From: Pseudomonas sp. CAN1
GTDB taxonomy: Bacteria; Pseudomonadota; Gammaproteobacteria; Pseudomonadales; Pseudomonadaceae
DNA: 41,293 nt
Assembly (NCBI RefSeq): GCF_030462585.1
Contig: NZ_JASMRU010000027.1
Coordinates: forward strand, 34,755-76,047
Reading direction: 5' to 3'
Positions 19,761 to 27,558 of this stretch are shown here, piece by piece (within the stretch, counting starts at the first letter, position 1; each line of letters begins with the position of its first letter). The translations under genes were made by a program, and so were the position numbers. The notes under the pieces are model-generated. The model was given only the letters and a program-made list of their open reading frames with translations, was not told the DNA's origin and did not search any database.

Positions 19761-21398
19761 ATGCTGCAGATTGAAAATCCTGCTCTGCGCGAGTTGGCCA
19801 GCGTCGTTGGGCAGGCAGTCGGACTCCATCGGCAAGCGGTGAACTGCGCCGATCCCTGGCGCCTGCTCGGACGGATGATCGAAGCGTCGGAGCGGCTCTC
19901 GGTGGATGAGCTACTGGCGCTGCTGGAGCGACTGGCCGACGACGCCTTTCTCCAGCCGGCAGGGCTGGTGCTCGCGCGCCGTGCCTGCCAGCGCTATCCC
20001 GACCTGGCCTGGGTCTGGTTCCATCTGGGTCGTCACCTGCTGCTGGAAGACGCCAACTCGCAGGAAGCCCTGCCGGCACTGGAACGGGCCTGGCAGTTGG
20101 CACCCGAGGAGCGTGCGCAGTTCGCCGTCTGCCTTTCGGCAGCTTATCTGGCCGTCAAACGCTGGCGCGATGCGGAAAGTACCTGCCAGCTATTACTCGC
20201 GGCAGCCCCATCCAATGCTGATGCCTGGTCCAACCTGAGCATCGCCCTGCGCTCGCAGCAGCGTTGCCGCGAGGCAGTGGAGGTGGCCCGTCAAGCCTTG
20301 CACTGTGATCCGCACCACCAGCATGCCCCGAAGAATCTGGTCCTCGCCCTGACGGATGAATGCCGCTACAGCGAAGCGCTGGATACCGCGCGCGAGCTGA
20401 TCACAACAAGGCACGACGACGCACAGCTGCGACTTTCCTTGGCCGAACTGGAGCTGCGCCTGGGGCACTGGGAAACGGGTTGGGCCAACATGGATTCACG
20501 CTTCGGCGCCATCGCACAGCTCGGCGCGCAGCAGGAGCTACGGGAGCGTCAACTCGGCGTCCCGCGCTGGCACGGTGAGCCGTTGGCGGGCAGGACACTG
20601 GGCATATGGCTGGAACAGGGACATGGCGACGCCATCCTGCTGGTGCGCTTTCTGCCACGTTTTGCCCGGTCGGTCCGCGAGCGGGGCGGTAGACTGGTGT
20701 TCGGCTGCTTCGGTCCGCTGGCAGAGCTGTTCCGCCTCTTGATTCCTGCGGAGGTAGAGCTGGATATCGACCACTTGCGCCTGACCGACTACCACTTGCC
20801 CCTGATGAGCGCCTGTGCCGCATTCGGTATCAGCGAAGCGGATGTTTCCGGGACGCCCTATCTGACAGCGAGTGCGGCTCTCACGAGTGAATGGCGTCGA
20901 CAACTCGCCAAGGATCCGAGATTGCAGGTCGCTCTGGCCTGGACCGGCAATCCACAGCAGGTCCGCAATGCTCTCCGTTCACTGGGACATTCGGATCTGC
21001 GGAGTCTGATGCTCCTGGACAAGGTGCTGTTCCATTCGGTCAACCCGCAGGTGTCCGAGCTCGCGCAGCAGCTGGCTGCCGAAGGATTCCCGATAGTCGA
21101 TCACAGCCGATCACTGGCGTCCTTCGCCGATACTGCTGCACTGCTGGCCTCGGTCGACTGCGTGGTCAGCACCTGCACCTCGACGGCTCATCTGGCTGGC
21201 GCCCTTGGCGCGCCGACGCTTTTGCTGCTCGACAGGGTCGGTTCCTATCTGTGGCGTCAGGACGAATGCATTACCCCATGGTATGACTCGGTAAGGATTG
21301 TCCGTCAGCAATGCCTTGGGGATTGGGCTGGTGTGGTAGCCCAGGTACGGCGGGAGCTGCTGGGCCGGGCGCAGGAAAAGTCCGCTTGCAGCGAGTGA
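19761..21398 (+). CDS. TPR-domain glycosyltransferase-like protein
   Basis: A 545-residue cytoplasmic protein. Roughly residues 40-240 form TPR-like helical repeats (ARRACQRYPDLAWVWFHLGR, CLSAAYLAVKRWRDAESTCQ, NADAWSNLSIALRSQQRCRE, NLVLALTDECRYSEALDTAR). The C-terminal half matches the glycosyltransferase domain commonly fused to TPRs (heptosyltransferase-like GT-B fold): VALAWTGNPQQVRNALRSLG, SFADTAALLASVDCVVSTCT, STAHLAGALGAPTLLLL and the WYDSVRIVRQ ending. Such fusions are often encoded near large adhesins or flagellins, so protein glycosylation of the trimeric adhesin downstream is a reasonable inference. The invariant Asp of the VD motif is retained (SVDCVVS). A hairpin with a T run follows the stop. 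Confidence 0.8.
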   Translation: MLQIENPALRELASVVGQAVGLHRQAVNCADPWRLLGRMIEASERLSVDELLALLERLADDAFLQPAGLVLARRACQRYPDLAWVWFHLGRHLLLEDANSQEALPALERAWQLAPEERAQFAVCLSAAYLAVKRWRDAESTCQLLLAAAPSNADAWSNLSIALRSQQRCREAVEVARQALHCDPHHQHAPKNLVLALTDECRYSEALDTARELITTRHDDAQLRLSLAELELRLGHWETGWANMDSRFGAIAQLGAQQELRERQLGVPRWHGEPLAGRTLGIWLEQGHGDAILLVRFLPRFARSVRERGGRLVFGCFGPLAELFRLLIPAEVELDIDHLRLTDYHLPLMSACAAFGISEADVSGTPYLTASAALTSEWRRQLAKDPRLQVALAWTGNPQQVRNALRSLGHSDLRSLMLLDKVLFHSVNPQVSELAQQLAAEGFPIVDHSRSLASFADTAALLASVDCVVSTCTSTAHLAGALGAPTLLLLDRVGSYLWRQDECITPWYDSVRIVRQQCLGDWAGVVAQVRRELLGRAQEKSACSE

Positions 21399-21404
21399 GG
21401 GCAG

Positions 21405-21435
21405 GGCGGGCAGCAGTCGGCGCCGCCCGCCTTTT
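21405..21435. terminator. Terminator between convergent genes
   Basis: GGCGGGC (21405-21411) pairs with GCCCGCC (21425-21431), followed by TTTT. It is placed 7 bases after the stop of the TPR-glycosyltransferase gene and before the end of the convergent PstS/OmpA gene. Confidence 0.6.
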
Positions 21436-21456
21436 CGACGTTGATGCCGGAGGCGC

Positions 21457-22839
21457 TCAGTAGACCCAGACTTCGACGCGGCGATTCTTCACTCGCCCGT
21501 CATCGTCACTGTTGGCCGCGACCGGCAGGGCATCGCCCATGCCGCTGATCTCGCGGAACATCACGCCGTCCTTGGCCAGCTCGCGCCGCACTGCCATCGC
21601 GCGAAGCTTGGACAGCAGCTCGGCGCGTGCCGGGTCCTGCTTCGGATCGCCGAAGCCGACCAGTACCGTCTGCTTGTTCATCTTGCCGTTCTGCTGCAGG
21701 TACGCCAGCAGCCGGTCGATATCGCGCTGAGCCTTGTTGTCCAGCGTCGCGCTGCCCTCGCGGAAGCGGAAGTTCACGGACAGGCGCTGCGCATCGCGTG
21801 CCAGCGCCTGGTAGGACTCGGGCATGCTGGCGCGCGGGACCATCTTCACCGCCTGCACGCGCTGGCCGACGAAGCCGCTGGCGCTGACCAGCTTCTGGCC
21901 CTCGTCGCCCTGGGCGAACTGCAGCAGAGCGCGCGCCCAGCGATTGCTTTCCTCGGGTTTCATGTAGAGGAACAGCCGCCGCGACAGCGGGTAGTCCTCG
22001 GTGGCGATCAGCGTGGTCGAAGGCGGCATCGCCAGCGACTGACCGTCAGCGATCAGCAGCGGTTTGGCTTTCTGGATCGACGACAGGCCGACGAAGCCAA
22101 TGCCTTGCGGATCGGAACTCACCTGTTGCGACAGCTGGTCGCTCGACTCGTAGCGCTGGGTGCCGTTGGCAAGCGCCTTGCCATGGCTCGCCAGTACCAG
22201 TTCCTTGAAGGTATCGAAGGTGCCGGAGTTGTCGTCGCGGGCGTACAGGCGAATGGCGCCGCCCTTGCCGCCGATTTCCTCCCAGGTCTTCACCTCCCCC
22301 GAGAAAATCTTCGCCAGCGTATCGGTGGTCAGCTCATCCAGCGGGTTGGCAGGGTTGACGATGATGGCCAGGCCATCGATGCCGATGATCTGCTCGGCCT
22401 TGGCGCTGCGCAGGTTGCCCGATGCAGAGAGCCCCGCAGCCTCGGCGTCCTTGATCGGACGCGAAGCGGCGGCCAGCTCGGCGGTATTGTCCTTCAGCGC
22501 GACGAAGCCGGTGCTGGAGCCGTGGGCTGCCAGGTCCACGATGGCCTCGCGACCGTCTGCCGAGCGGCCGACGATACGTCGTTCGTTCTCTGCCTTGCCG
22601 GCCTGATCGGAAACATCCTTGTAGCCCTCGCTGATCATCAGCCCCTTGACCAGCTCCGGCAGCAGGTGCGCGCCAATGGTATTGGAGCCCTGGATTCGCA
22701 GCACCGGCTCACCGCCCTGGGAGGAGGGTAATGCCGCGTATGCCTGCCACGGGAATGCATAGCAGATGAAGCCGATGACCAGCCACGTGATTGTCGTGAG
22801 CCAGGTGTCCGAGTCGCTGGTGCGCGCTCTGTGCAACAT
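21457..22839 (-). CDS. PstS-like phosphate-binding / OmpA-domain fusion protein
   Basis: A 460-residue exported protein. A hydrophobic N-terminal segment (TITWLVIGFICYAFPWQAYAA) is a signal peptide. Residues ~45-310 are a PstS/PBP-like phosphate-binding domain (VLRIQGSNTIGAHLLPEL, GLAIIVNPANPLDELTTDTL, KIFSGEVKTWEEIGGKGG, YARDDNSGTFDTFKELV). Residues ~335-460 are an OmpA-like peptidoglycan-binding domain (VNFRFREGSATLDNKAQRDI and VKNRRVEVWVY at the end). No pst transporter genes are nearby, so a role as a peptidoglycan-tethered binding or sensing protein is more likely than uptake. It is convergent with the TPR-glycosyltransferase and divergent from the small membrane protein. The fold assignments are good; the function is inferred. 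Confidence 0.85.
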   Translation of the reverse strand: MLHRARTSDSDTWLTTITWLVIGFICYAFPWQAYAALPSSQGGEPVLRIQGSNTIGAHLLPELVKGLMISEGYKDVSDQAGKAENERRIVGRSADGREAIVDLAAHGSSTGFVALKDNTAELAAASRPIKDAEAAGLSASGNLRSAKAEQIIGIDGLAIIVNPANPLDELTTDTLAKIFSGEVKTWEEIGGKGGAIRLYARDDNSGTFDTFKELVLASHGKALANGTQRYESSDQLSQQVSSDPQGIGFVGLSSIQKAKPLLIADGQSLAMPPSTTLIATEDYPLSRRLFLYMKPEESNRWARALLQFAQGDEGQKLVSASGFVGQRVQAVKMVPRASMPESYQALARDAQRLSVNFRFREGSATLDNKAQRDIDRLLAYLQQNGKMNKQTVLVGFGDPKQDPARAELLSKLRAMAVRRELAKDGVMFREISGMGDALPVAANSDDDGRVKNRRVEVWVY

Positions 22840-23037
22840 GAAACAGGTTCCCTGTAAGGCGTGGATGGCGCGCAGATTAAGTCGAAATCATTGCAGTGAT
22901 GTGACTCCACCTGCCGTGTTAGAGCCCTGCAAGGCTGGTTCGGAGATATCTGCGCAGGCTTGGGGAGAAATCCGATTTTCGCCACTGCCGCCGGCCTCTA
23001 CATCTGTGGGCTTCAAGACCACCGAGTAGAAGCCACC

Positions 23038-23232
23038 ATGGACATGACGCTGGATTTCGCATCGCTTTTGATCAAGGTGGTGATCGTCCTGGCGACCATT
23101 CCAATGGCCGCGCAATTGGCCATCGTTCCGGAGCACTCCTCAACCATGGGGGCCGGCATTCTTTTCATGTTCCTGCCTTTACTGGTGCTCACGGTCCTGC
23201 TCGATCTGGGCCGGCTTCTCCGGCGCAATTGA
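23038..23232 (+). CDS. Small two-TM membrane protein (64 aa)
   Basis: A 64-residue protein, MDMTLDFASLLIKVVIVLAT and onward, with two hydrophobic stretches (~residues 9-28 and 42-58) and a positively charged end (GRLLRRN). This topology fits a small inner-membrane protein with its C-terminus in the cytoplasm. An upstream in-frame Met would add 26 residues of no clear character; the start at MDMTLDF is preferred but has only a weak AGAAG ahead. The family is not recognised. It lies between the divergent PstS/OmpA gene and the coiled-coil gene. Confidence 0.55.
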   Translation: MDMTLDFASLLIKVVIVLATIPMAAQLAIVPEHSSTMGAGILFMFLPLLVLTVLLDLGRLLRRN

Positions 23233-23396
23233 GCGCAGCCGCAACCAGCCGACGGCGAGCCTCTCGGCACTTGATGTAGGGCAACTCCCCTCCAATCGGA
23301 AAATTCCTCGCGCGTTACGGGGAACGCCGATAACGCCCATGCGTTGGGGCAGGTGAAACTTGCGCGCTCCAGAAACCCAGCCGCCGGAGGGCGACG

Positions 23397-24566
23397 ATGA
23401 ACCGACCTGCAAGCCCCCGCAGGCACACAACCACTGACTACCCGATCGCGCAGGGGCTCCTGGTTCCATTGGTCCTGCGCGACATGCCCGCCCTGTGCTG
23501 GGGCCGGTTTGGAGAAAAGACCTGGCCCCGGCACGCCAGTCTGGCCGAGCTTCGACACAACGCCGCGCCGATAACCGAAGCAGGTTGGCACCCGTGGGAA
23601 ACGGTTACTGGCGGGCAACGTGACGCATCTGCCGATGCGCTTCCTGATGCGCCCCAGAGACAGGAGATTGCACTGCTCGCAGCAGGCGCAGTCGTCGCGG
23701 CGGAGTCGACGGAAGAGTTGGAACTCGCCATGGATGCCGGAGAGCAGTCGATGAAAGACGTTAGCGAACCTGATGCAAGTGATATCCCGCTCGGTGCGGC
23801 TGTCGCCCGAGGGGACATGACGCCCCCGCCCGGCGAGGTCGTGCCCAGTGAGCACGGCGATGCAATGCAGATGAACAGCCCTGATCGGAAGGAACATGAA
23901 ATGAGCGAAATCCCAGAAGCCACGGTCGAGGACATAATTCCTCACGCCGAAATCCCGGAGCTCGAAGAAACTGGCGCCGCGCTGATCGTGCCTCGCCTGG
24001 AAACCGAGCCGGATGATGTATTGAGCGACGTTCAAAGCACGCTCAACTCCCTGGCCGGCATGGCCCAGGGGCTGACCCAGCAGAAGCAGGCGACAGTACG
24101 TTTGCTCGACGAGCTCGAGGAAAGGAGCAATCTGCTGCAGGAGCGCGAGCGTCAGGTCGATGAAAAGGAAGAGCGCCTGCGCCAGATGGAGAACCACCTC
24201 AAGGACGCCAAGACGAACTTCGACCGGGCCGCTGCCGACGGCAATCGACTACTGGCCGAGCGGAGCGAAGCGCTCAAGGAACTCGCCCAGACCGTTGACG
24301 CCCGTGACCGCGCCACGCTCAAGCGTGCGGAAGCCGTGCAGGCGGAGCAGCAGCGTATCGATGGGATATCAGCAGGGCTGCGCGCACGCGTCTCGGAACT
24401 GGATGAGCGTGAGAGCGCGTTGAAGCGCAGGACTGAGGAGCTTGCACTCAGGCTCAAGCAACTGCAGGGCGCGAAGGACAAGTTCAGTGCCATCGTGAAG
24501 AGCTTCAATGAAACCGTGCAGTTCAACAGCACCCTGTCTGCGATCTCCAAGACAGTAACGGAATGA
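23397..24566 (+). CDS. Coiled-coil protein, paralogue of the gene at 25536
   Basis: A 389-residue protein with no signal peptide or membrane segment. Residues 1-200 are low-complexity and acidic. From about 205 a motif DDVLSDVQSTLNSLAGMAQG precedes ~150 residues of strong heptad coiled coil (Q/E/R-rich, with LLAERSEALKELAQTVDARD), ending in FSAIVKSFNETVQFNSTLSA. The paralogue at 25536-26462 shares these blocks in the same order (DGVLHDVQATLDSLAGMANG ... FSAIVKGFNETVRFNSALSS) but has a different, shorter N-terminus. GGAGGG precedes the start. I do not recognise the family. The two flank a pseudo-receiver regulator, so a scaffolding or signalling role for this pair is possible but unproven. Confidence 0.75.
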   Translation: MNRPASPRRHTTTDYPIAQGLLVPLVLRDMPALCWGRFGEKTWPRHASLAELRHNAAPITEAGWHPWETVTGGQRDASADALPDAPQRQEIALLAAGAVVAAESTEELELAMDAGEQSMKDVSEPDASDIPLGAAVARGDMTPPPGEVVPSEHGDAMQMNSPDRKEHEMSEIPEATVEDIIPHAEIPELEETGAALIVPRLETEPDDVLSDVQSTLNSLAGMAQGLTQQKQATVRLLDELEERSNLLQERERQVDEKEERLRQMENHLKDAKTNFDRAAADGNRLLAERSEALKELAQTVDARDRATLKRAEAVQAEQQRIDGISAGLRARVSELDERESALKRRTEELALRLKQLQGAKDKFSAIVKSFNETVQFNSTLSAISKTVTE

Positions 24567-24732
24567 TTTCGCCGCCGGAGGCGCGCTGCCGTCCCTGTGC
24601 TGGCGTGTTCGAATTGCGGCAGTTGCTTCACGCCGCCGCCGGGCGCTGATGTGATCATGTCGGAACAATCGAGTATCGAGAGGGTGCTGTCGGAATGGCG
24701 GCCACTTCTCTGTCGTGATTGCGGGAGGGGGC

Positions 24733-25350
24733 ATGGCTCGCGTGCTGCTGGTGACTCCTGAAGGGCACCCGTTCGACAAGCTCCACAAATGGGTGGGCCA
24801 TCGGCGGGTATTCAGGCTCGGCTCGGCAACGGAGGCCCTGCGATGGCTGAAACCTGGCCGGTGCGAACTGTTGATCGTGGCTTCCGAGTTGCCGGGCATC
24901 CATGGATTGGAGCTGGTGCGGATGCTTCGTCGCCAGGGGGGGCTGGCTCAGGCAACTCCGGTGCTGGTCTGCTCCAACCTGACCTCCTCCCTGAACATTC
25001 GGCGTGCGATAGGGCACGGCGCCTCTGGCTTTATCTCCCTTGCTGATTGTCCGGAGCTGCTGTCGCGCGTGATCGATGCGCTGCTCCAGGGAGCCCTGAT
25101 TTTTCCCGAGTACAGCTCGTCCTTATCTGAAAGCGACGCTCGCTGGCAGAAGGCCCTGGAATTTTCCACCGAACACGTGGCTGTCCTTCATGGGCTGTGT
25201 GAGGGAACTTCGCCAGCGTCCCTGGCCATGCTTCTGCAGACCACGGGGGCCAGGGTCAATCTTTGCAAGCGACAGATGATGCGCAAGCTGGAGGTGGCAT
25301 CTTTTGAAGACCTCATCGCGATCTGCCGGGAAATCGGCTTGATTCCCTAG
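24733..25350 (+). CDS. Pseudo-receiver / LuxR-type HTH protein
   Basis: A 205-residue protein with the layout of a NarL/FixJ response regulator. The receiver-like half (1-122) keeps the fold cues VLLVTPEGH, LLIVASELPGIHGLELVRML and GASGFISLADCPELL. The phosphoacceptor Asp is replaced by A50, the N-terminal acidic pair by T8-P9, and the conserved Lys by L103. It therefore cannot be phosphorylated in the usual way. The C-terminal half (~140-205) looks like a LuxR-type HTH (STEHVAVLHGLCEGTSPASL, KRQMMRKLEVASFEDLIAIC) though also diverged. The start at MARVLLV follows GGGAGGGGG closely. It lies between the two coiled-coil paralogues and upstream of the pilus genes; control of the pilus is an attractive but unproven idea. 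Confidence 0.7.
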   Translation: MARVLLVTPEGHPFDKLHKWVGHRRVFRLGSATEALRWLKPGRCELLIVASELPGIHGLELVRMLRRQGGLAQATPVLVCSNLTSSLNIRRAIGHGASGFISLADCPELLSRVIDALLQGALIFPEYSSSLSESDARWQKALEFSTEHVAVLHGLCEGTSPASLAMLLQTTGARVNLCKRQMMRKLEVASFEDLIAICREIGLIP

Positions 25351-25535
25351 ATGATGACGGCAGGGCGCAGGACTCCACCTGTTGAACAAGTAATTTTCCT
25401 TCACGCTTGTCAGGAGCTACTGACATCCCCCATTGCCTTCATCGAAAACAATCACCGCTGTATCCACGCCGTCGAAATCTCGCCGGCACCAGCAACGGGC
25501 CGCGGTTGGCGGCCTTGTCGGAACAATGGAGATCA

Positions 25536-26462
25536 ATGATGAATCCGCAACCCGCACCGACTCCGGATGTACCGGAATACGGCGAAACCGCAGGTATCGA
25601 TCCGCGCGCCTACCGCGCTGGCACTGGCCCGGTTTCTGCCGTCGATGAGCTGGCAGCCCTGGAGCGGCAGCTGCATCAACTCGAGTCATCCTGCACCCAT
25701 CAAGACCCTTCGCCGCAGCTGCGCGAGTCGAAGTACGCCGAGCAGAGTTGTCTGCATCCAGCCAACGAGGAGCCTACCGTCATGCCTGCATCCGCCCGCC
25801 GCGAACCACCTGAATACCCTGCTCGGCCGTCGGCCTTGCAAACCCAGGTCGTCGCGGATCAGGAGCCTGTCGCTGCAACCGCCGCGATGGAAACCGATGG
25901 CGTACTGCACGACGTGCAAGCCACGCTGGATTCCCTGGCCGGCATGGCCAACGGGCTGTCCCGGCAGCGCCAGGAGATGCTCAAGGTACAGGACGCCCTG
26001 GAAGAGCGGCGCGCCATTGCTCAGGACCGGGAACGCCTCCTGGCGGAATGGGAAGACCGTCTGCGTATGCATGAGCAGGGCTTGCAGGAACAGAAGCTGG
26101 GCGTCGAGCTGGCTGCCGAGCAGAACGCCGCCCTGCTCGCTGAGCGAAGTGCGGTCCTGCAGGCACTGGCCGAGAGTGTCGAGAGTCGCGATCGTGCCGC
26201 GATCAAGCGCGCTGAGTTGCAGGAGCAGGAGCAGCGCAGTCTGGACCGCCTGTCCGGACAGCTGCAAGGCCGGGCAAAGGAGCTGGACGAACGTGATGTT
26301 GCCCAGCAACGACAGGCGGCTGAGCTAGCGGTGCGCCTCAGGCAACTGGTCGATGCCAAGGACCGTTTCAGTGCCATCGTCAAGGGCTTCAACGAGACGG
26401 TTCGCTTCAACAGCGCGCTGAGCAGCATCAGCAATGCCGTTGCCGCAACAGAGGGCGAATAA
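25536..26462 (+). CDS. Coiled-coil protein, paralogue of the gene at 23397
   Basis: A 308-residue soluble protein. After a Pro/Glu-rich N-terminus, DGVLHDVQATLDSLAGMANG introduces a ~150-residue coiled coil (LEERRAIAQDRERLLAEWED, LLAERSAVLQALAESVESRD) and the closing block FSAIVKGFNETVRFNSALSS. These blocks match the 23397 gene in order and spacing, so the two genes arose by duplication, while their N-termini have diverged. GGAG lies 11 bases ahead of the first of two adjacent ATGs (25536, 25539). A strong terminator follows. The function is unknown. Confidence 0.75.
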   Translation: MMNPQPAPTPDVPEYGETAGIDPRAYRAGTGPVSAVDELAALERQLHQLESSCTHQDPSPQLRESKYAEQSCLHPANEEPTVMPASARREPPEYPARPSALQTQVVADQEPVAATAAMETDGVLHDVQATLDSLAGMANGLSRQRQEMLKVQDALEERRAIAQDRERLLAEWEDRLRMHEQGLQEQKLGVELAAEQNAALLAERSAVLQALAESVESRDRAAIKRAELQEQEQRSLDRLSGQLQGRAKELDERDVAQQRQAAELAVRLRQLVDAKDRFSAIVKGFNETVRFNSALSSISNAVAATEGE

Positions 26463-26481
26463 CTCCCCGATACTGTCAGCG

Positions 26482-26529
26482 AAACAAAGGGTCGATCGCG
26501 CATGCAGCGTGATCGGCCCTTTGTTTTTT
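26482..26529 (+). terminator. Strong intrinsic terminator before the pilus locus
   Basis: A 19-bp stem, AAACAAAGGGTCGATCGCG with its near-perfect complement CGTGATCGGCCCTTTGTTT, and a 7-base loop are followed by further T residues. It ends the coiled-coil/pseudo-receiver transcription unit and isolates the pilus genes. Confidence 0.9.
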
Positions 26530-26893
26530 CGAGCATCTGATCTGGCTGGATCAGCTGTTCGCGAATTTACCTACGAGTGAGCCCACCACTTCCCTGAATT
26601 CCAATTCCTGCCGTTCATGCGTGGGACTTCTTTCCTGAGGAAATGACTACCCGTTCCGTCACTACCTTTGGTGTCGGAATCAAGGAATTCACTGATGGGT
26701 TGTAGGGGGTATTCCTACATATCGGCTTCTTAGGGTTCGGTAAATTTCTCATCACTGGATAGCAAGAACAACCGCTCTCCACGGCACCTTTCGCGCAATG
26801 CCTGTTAACCGTTCTGAAGGGCAAAAGCGAAGGCGCCAACCACCTTGGACACCGTCCCAAGGCAATACCCATCCGACCTACAGGTAGTCAACC
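26530..26893. other. Leader and regulatory region of the pilus locus
   Basis: No gene is seen in these 364 bases, which have lower GC content than the flanks. They contain TGTAGGGGGTATTCCTACA at 26701-26719, listed separately. The upstream part carries several short A/T-rich and TTCC-type stretches (for example CTTCTTTCCTGAGGAAATG near 26623). A long 5' leader of about 150 bases is likely before the pilin start. Confidence 0.5.
26701..26724. promoter_or_regulatory. Pilus regulatory element, copy 1 (upstream of pilin)
   Basis: TGTAGG-GGGTATT-CCTACA is a perfect 6-bp dyad. The 20 bases GGGGGTATTCCTACATATCG (26705-26724) match 28526-28545, upstream of the usher gene, at 19 of 20 positions. It lies about 170 bases before the pilin start. 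The pattern fits a NarL/RcsB-type response regulator site. Confidence 0.6.
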
Positions 26894-27487
26894 ATGAGCA
26901 TGAAAAAACGCATTTCCGCCGCCGCCCTGATCAGTGCTGTCGGCCTGTCCGGCCTTGCCAGCAGCGCCATGGCCGAAGACGGCACCATCACCTTCAAGGG
27001 TGAAATCACCGACACCACCTGCACCGTCTCCGGCGGCGGCGCGGCCACCGGTACCGGCGACATCACCGTGCAGATGCCGACCGTCAGCAAATCCGCCCTG
27101 CCGAGCGTTGGCAGCACTGCCGGCGATACCAGCTTCTCCCTGGTCCTGGGTGGCGCCAACTGCGCCGACGGCAAGACAGCAGCCATGAACGTGGAAACCT
27201 CACAGACCCTGCAGCTGGACTACGCCACCGGCGCCCTGAAGAACACCGGCACCGCCTCGGGCGTCCAGGTTCGTCTGGTCAACCCGGCCAACAACCAGCC
27301 GATCAACCTCGGCGTGAACGGCACCTACGCCAATGGCGCCACCGTCGTCAGCGGCAGCAACCAGCCGGCCGCCACCACCCAGGGCAACAGCGCAACCCTG
27401 AACTACGCCGCGCAGTATCTGGCCGTGGACCCGGTTGACGCAGGCTCGGTCAACACCAGTCTGGTCTATTCGATGAGCTACAACTGA
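26894..27487 (+). CDS. Fimbrial major subunit (type 1 / CupA1-like pilin)
   Basis: A 197-residue exported pilin. A Sec signal peptide (MKKRISAAALISAVGLSGLA...AMA, cleavage near residue 27) is followed by DGTITFKGEITDTTCTV, the N-terminal donor strand and first Cys of the FimA fold. A second Cys in GGANCADG forms the usual disulphide. The C-terminus NTSLVYSMSYN is the closing beta-strand with the penultimate aromatic typical of chaperone-bound subunits. It is first in the pilin-chaperone-usher-adhesin order. An internal Met (MKKRIS) two codons on is an equally good start. A hairpin just after the stop may hold mRNA levels above those of the chaperone. Confidence 0.92.
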   Translation: MSMKKRISAAALISAVGLSGLASSAMAEDGTITFKGEITDTTCTVSGGGAATGTGDITVQMPTVSKSALPSVGSTAGDTSFSLVLGGANCADGKTAAMNVETSQTLQLDYATGALKNTGTASGVQVRLVNPANNQPINLGVNGTYANGATVVSGSNQPAATTQGNSATLNYAAQYLAVDPVDAGSVNTSLVYSMSYN

Positions 27488-27494
27488 CCGAGTA

Positions 27495-27524
27495 CCGGGG
27501 CAGGGCCAACCGGCCTTGCCCCGG
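27495..27524 (+). promoter_or_regulatory. Intercistronic hairpin between pilin and chaperone
   Basis: CCGGGGCAGGGCC-AACC-GGCCTTGCCCCGG pairs along 13 bases with one G-T wobble and a 4-base loop, beginning 8 bases after the pilin stop. No T run follows, so it is not a full terminator. It more likely stabilises the pilin mRNA or partly attenuates transcription. Confidence 0.65.
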
Positions 27525-27558
27525 GATCGGATCACCCCTTGTTCGCTGGAGATTCGCC

